A stretch of DNA of 64,000 nt from Sweltsa coloradensis. Lineage: Eukaryota; Arthropoda; Insecta; Plecoptera; Chloroperlidae. The position numbers and the translations under genes were made by a program. Shown here piece by piece: positions 59,880 through 64,000 of the stretch (position 1 is its first letter; each line of letters starts with the position of its first letter). The stretch is from contig JAMZAV010000310.1 in assembly GCA_024449915.1 (NCBI GenBank), positions 1 through 64,000 on the forward strand. The letters are read 5' to 3'. Under the pieces are notes generated by a model. The model was not told the DNA's origin. It did not search any database and was given only the letters and a program-made list of their open reading frames with translations.

Positions 59880-62800
59880 TACGACTCTACACAATGTGAC
59901 AACCATTACAATCATAGGCAAAGTGGAAGTTGCTTTGCAGCTTTGACACAACGTAAGAACTGATGCGAACTGATGCTGAGAGCTGATGTGTACCGGGTGA
60001 AACTGATTAGGAACGGCACGGCATAGATACCGATATACCGATACCGGCAGCTCAGACTGAAAGTTTGTCCTTGGGGATTGCATCCTCTCAAACAGCCATA
60101 GGCCTATGTGCCTGACTACACAAAGTGACAACCATTACAATCATAGGCAAAGTGGAAGTTGCTTTGCAGCTGTGACACAACGTAAGAACTGATGCGAACT
60201 GATGCTGGAGCTGATGTGTACCGGGTGAAACTGATTAGGAACGGCACGGCATAGATACCGATATACCGATACCGGCAGCTCAGACTGAAAGTTTGTCCTT
60301 GGGGATTGCATCCTCTCAAACAGCCATAGGCCTATGTGCCTGACTACACAAAGTGACAACCATTATAATCATAGGCAAAGTGGAAGTTGCTTTGCAGCTG
60401 TGACACAACGTAAGAACTGATGCGAACTGATGCTGAGAGCTGATGTGTACCGGGTGAAACTGATTAGGAACGGCACGGCATAGATACCGATATACCGATA
60501 CCGGCAGCTCAGACTGAAAGTTTGTCCTTGGGGATTGCATCCTCTCAAACAGCCATAGGCCTATGTGCCTGACTACACAAAGTGACAACCATTACAATCA
60601 TAGGCAAAGTGGAAGTTGCTTTGCAGCTGTGACACAACGTAAGAACTGATGCGAACTGATGCTGAGAGCTGATGTGTACCGGGTGAAACTGATTAGGAAC
60701 GGCACGGCATAGATACCGATATACCGATACCGGCAGCTCAGACTGAAAGTTTGTCCTTGGGGATTGCATCCTCTCAAACAGTCATAGGCCTATGTGCCTG
60801 ACTCTACACAAAGTGACAACCATTACAATCATAGGCAAAGTGGAAGTTGCTTTGCAGCTGTGACACAACGTAAGAACTGATGCGAACTGATGCTGGGAGC
60901 TGATGTGTACCGGGTGAAACTGATTAGGAACGGCACGGCATAGATACCGATATACCGATACCGGCAGCTCAGACTGAAAGTTTGTCCTTGGGGATTGCAT
61001 CCTCTCAAACAGCCGTAGGCCTATGTGCCTGACTCTACACAAAGTGACAACCATTATAATCATAGGATAGGCAAAGTGGAAGTTGCTTTGCAGCTGTGAC
61101 ACAACGTAAGAACTGATGCGAACTGATGCTGAGAGCTGATGTGTACCGGGTGAAACTGATTAGGAACGGCACGGCATAGATACCGATATACCGATACCGG
61201 CAGCTCAGACTGAAAGTTTGTCCTTTTGGGATTGCATCCTCTCAAACAGCCATAGGCCTATGTGCCTGACTACACAAAGTGACAACCATTACAATCATAG
61301 GCAAAGTGGAAGTTGCTTTGCAGCTTTGACACAACGTAAGAACTGATGCGAACTGATGCTGAGAGCTGATGTGTACCGGGTGAAACTGATTAGGAACGGC
61401 ACGGCATAGATACCGATATACCGATACCGGCAGCTCAGACTGAAAGTTTGTCCTTGGGGATTGCATCCTCTCAAACAGCCATAGGCCTATGTGCCTGACT
61501 ACACAAAGTGACAACCATTACAATCATAGGATAGGCAAAGTGGAAGTTGCTTTGCAGCTGTGACACAACGTAAGAACTGATGCGAACTGATGCTGAGAGC
61601 TGATGTGTACCGGGTGAAACTGATTAGGAACGGCACGGCATAGATACCGATATACCGATACCGGCAGCTCAGACTGAAAGTTTGTCCTTGGGGATTGCAT
61701 CCTCTCAAACAGTCATAGGCCTAAGTGCCTGACTACACAAAGTGACAACCATTACAATCATAGGCAAAGTGGAAGTTGCTTTGCAGCTGTGACACAACGT
61801 AAGAACTGATGCGAACTGATGCTGAGAGCTGATGTGTCACGGGTGAAACTGATTAGGAACGGCACGGCATAGATACCGATATACCGATACCGGCAGCTCA
61901 GACTGAAAGTTTTGTCCTTGGGGATTGCATCCTCTCAAACAGCCATAGGCCTATGTGCCTGACTCTACACAAAGTGACAACCATTATAATCATAGGCAAA
62001 GTGGAAGTTGCTTTGCAGCTGTGACACAACGTAAGAACTGATGCGAACTGATGCTGGGAGCTGATGTGTACCGGGTTGAAACTGATTAGGAACGGCACGG
62101 CATAGATACCGATATACCGAAACCGGCAGCTCAGACTGAAAGTTTGTCCTTGGGGATCGCATCCTCTCAAACAGTCATAGGCCTATGTGCCTGACTACAC
62201 AAAGTGACAACCATTATAATCATAGGCAAAGTGGAAGTTGCTTTGCAGCTGTGACACAACGTAAGAACTGATGCGAACTGATGCTGGGAGCTGATGTGTA
62301 CCGGGTGAAACTGATTAGGAACGGCACGGCATAGATACCGATATACCGATACCGGCAGTTCAGACTGAAAGTTTGTCCTTGGGGATTGCATCCTCTCAAA
62401 CAGTCATAGGCCTATGTGCCTGACTCTACACAAAGTGACAACCATTACAATCATAGGCAAAGTGGAAGTTGCTTTGCAGCTGTGACACAACGTAAGAACT
62501 GATGCGAACTGATGCTGGGAGCTGATGTGTACCGGGTGAAACTGATTAGGAACGGCACGGCATAGATACCGATATACCGATACCGGCAGCTCAGACTGAA
62601 AGTTTGTCCTTGGGGATTGCATCCTCTCAAACAGCCATAGGCCTATGTGCCTGACTACACAAAGTGACAACCATTACAATCATAGGCAAAGTGGAAGTTG
62701 CTTTGCAGCTGTGACACAACGTAAGAACTGATGCGAACTGATGCTGGGAGCTGATGTGTACCGGGTGAAACTGATTAGGAACGGCACGGCATAGATACCG

Positions 62801-64000
62801 ATATACCGATACCGGCAGCTCAGACTGAAAGTTTGTCCTTGGGGATTGCATCCTCTCAAACAGCCGTAGGCCTATGTGCCTGACTCTACACAAAGTGACA
62901 ACCATTACAATCATAGGCAAAGTGGAAGTTGCTTTGCAGCTGTGACACAACGTAAGAACTGATGCGAACTGATGCGGGGAGCTGAGGTGTACCGGTGAAA
63001 CTGATTAGGAACGGCACGGCATAGATACCGATATACCGATACCGGCAGCTCAGACTGAAAGTTTGTCCTTGGGGATTGCATCCTCTCAAACAGCGTAGGC
63101 CTATGTGCCTGACTCTACACAAAGTGACAACCATTACAATCATAGGCAAAGTGGAAGTTGCTTTGCAGCTGTGACACAACGTAAGAACTGATGCGAACTG
63201 ATGCTGGGAGCTGATGTGTACCGGGTGAAACTGATTAGGAACGGCACGGCATAGATACCGATATACCGATACCGGCAGCTCAGACTGAAAGTTTGTCCTT
63301 GGGGATTGCATCCTCTCAAACAGCCATAGGCCTATGTGCCTGACTCTACACAATGTGACAACCATTACAATCATAGGCAAAGTGGAAGTTGCTTTGCAGC
63401 TGTGACACAACGTAAGAACTGATGCGAACTGATGCTGAGAGCTGATGTGTACCGGGTGAAACTGATTAGGAACGGCACGGCATAGATACCGATATACCGA
63501 TACCGGCAGCTCAGACTGAAAGTTTGTCCTTGGGGATTGCATCCTCTCAAACAGCCATAGGCCTATGTGCCTGACTCTACACAATGTGACAACCATTACA
63601 ATCATAGGCAAAGCGGAAGTTGCTTTGCAGCTGAGACACAACGTAAGAACTGATGCGAACTGATGCTGGAGCTGATGTTGTACCGGGTGAAACTGATTAG
63701 GAACGGCACGGCATAGATACCGATATACCGATACCGGCTGCTCAGACTGAAAGTTTGTCCTTGGGGATTGCATCCTCTCAAACAGCCGTAGGCCTATGTG
63801 CCTGACTCTACACAAAGTGACAACCATTACAATCATAGGCAAAGTGGAAGTTGCTTTGCAGCTGTGACACAACGTAAGAACTGATGCGAACTGATGCTGG
63901 GAGCTGATGTGTACCGGGTGAAACTGATTAGGAACGGCACGGCATAGATACCGATATACCGATACCGGCAGCTCAGACTGAAAGTTTGTCCTTGGGGATT
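59880..64000. repeat. Satellite array, about 230-bp unit, 18 copies visible
   Basis: Starting from GTGACAACC at 59896, the same word recurs at 60125, 60353, 60582, 60813, 61044, 61279, 61508, 61742, 61974, 62204, 62435, 62664, 62895, 63124, 63355, 63586 and 63817, giving spacings of 228-235 bp. Units are nearly identical and differ by small indels (GACTACAC or GACTCTACAC; CAGCCATAGG, CAGTCATAGG or CAGCCGTAGG; an extra ATAGG). Each holds GATACCGATATACCGATACC and a palindrome CATAGGCCTATG. The array runs off the right edge. It carries no gene: long minus-strand ORFs arise because 231 is a multiple of three. Confidence 0.97.

Noticed and set aside
62886..63872. 328-codon ORF on the minus strand in the satellite
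   Set aside because: It is produced by a tandem repeat with a 77-codon period. Other units are frameshifted by 2 bp, and nothing in it resembles a known protein.
59880..64000. CRISPR-like or rDNA spacer array
   Set aside because: Units are contiguous copies without unique spacers, and no rRNA sequence is present. An ordinary satellite explains it.

Overview
The window is animal genomic DNA: AT-rich, intron-dominated and packed with transposon debris. It looks like a marine invertebrate bilaterian. The evidence is a single SRRM2-type gene that also carries the microexon-enhancing (eMIC) domain, which vertebrates split between SRRM2 and SRRM3/SRRM4, plus many hAT, TTAA-target and Tc1/mariner-like elements, tRNA-derived SINEs and a Penelope-like retroelement. 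I cannot name the species; an echinoderm, hemichordate, amphioxus or lophotrochozoan would all fit.

One host gene dominates, on the minus strand from about 58.1 kb down to 19.9 kb. Nine coding exons were joined by hand from splice-site consensus and reading-frame phase. They encode, in order: the conserved SRRM2 'ETHQ...FGIS...VEGSS.DPQR' block (51.8 kb), four short Lys/Arg/Ser-rich exons (50.8, 47.1, 45.9 and 41.5 kb), a giant 1872-bp RS-repeat exon (32.7-34.6 kb), an RS-rich exon ending in the first half of the eMIC domain (27.0-27.3 kb), and two mutually compatible terminal exons. The first terminal exon (25.2 kb) adds 33 residues and stops without completing eMIC. The second (19.9-20.1 kb) begins SARKRPIPY.RP and completes eMIC. 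The choice of last exon would therefore decide whether the protein is SRRM2-like or SRRM3/4-like. A further minus-strand exon at 57.7-58.1 kb, in a GC-rich island, encodes a block very like the N-terminus of vertebrate SRRM4 (LFE.LWRGTF.A). It looks like an alternative first exon inside the gene. The canonical SRRM2 N-terminus (cwf21 domain) was not found and presumably lies beyond the right edge, on the far side of a satellite array.

Layout: 1-19 kb is mostly transposons, including a hAT copy with a transposase C-terminal relic, a ZBED-type hAT relic, a decayed Penelope-like element with inverted flanks and three smaller hAT/TIR elements; two small plus-strand exons near 1.9-2.1 kb may end another gene. 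19.9-58.1 kb is the SRRM gene, whose introns hold nested hAT elements, a perfect 71-bp hairpin, TTAA-flanked foldback and piggyBac-like MITEs, CCGTAT MITEs, a Tigger-like MITE and several SINEs. 59.88-64.0 kb is a tandem satellite of about 230 bp per unit, 18 copies in view, running off the window edge.

All homology statements come from recognising motifs by eye. No database search or transcript evidence was available.
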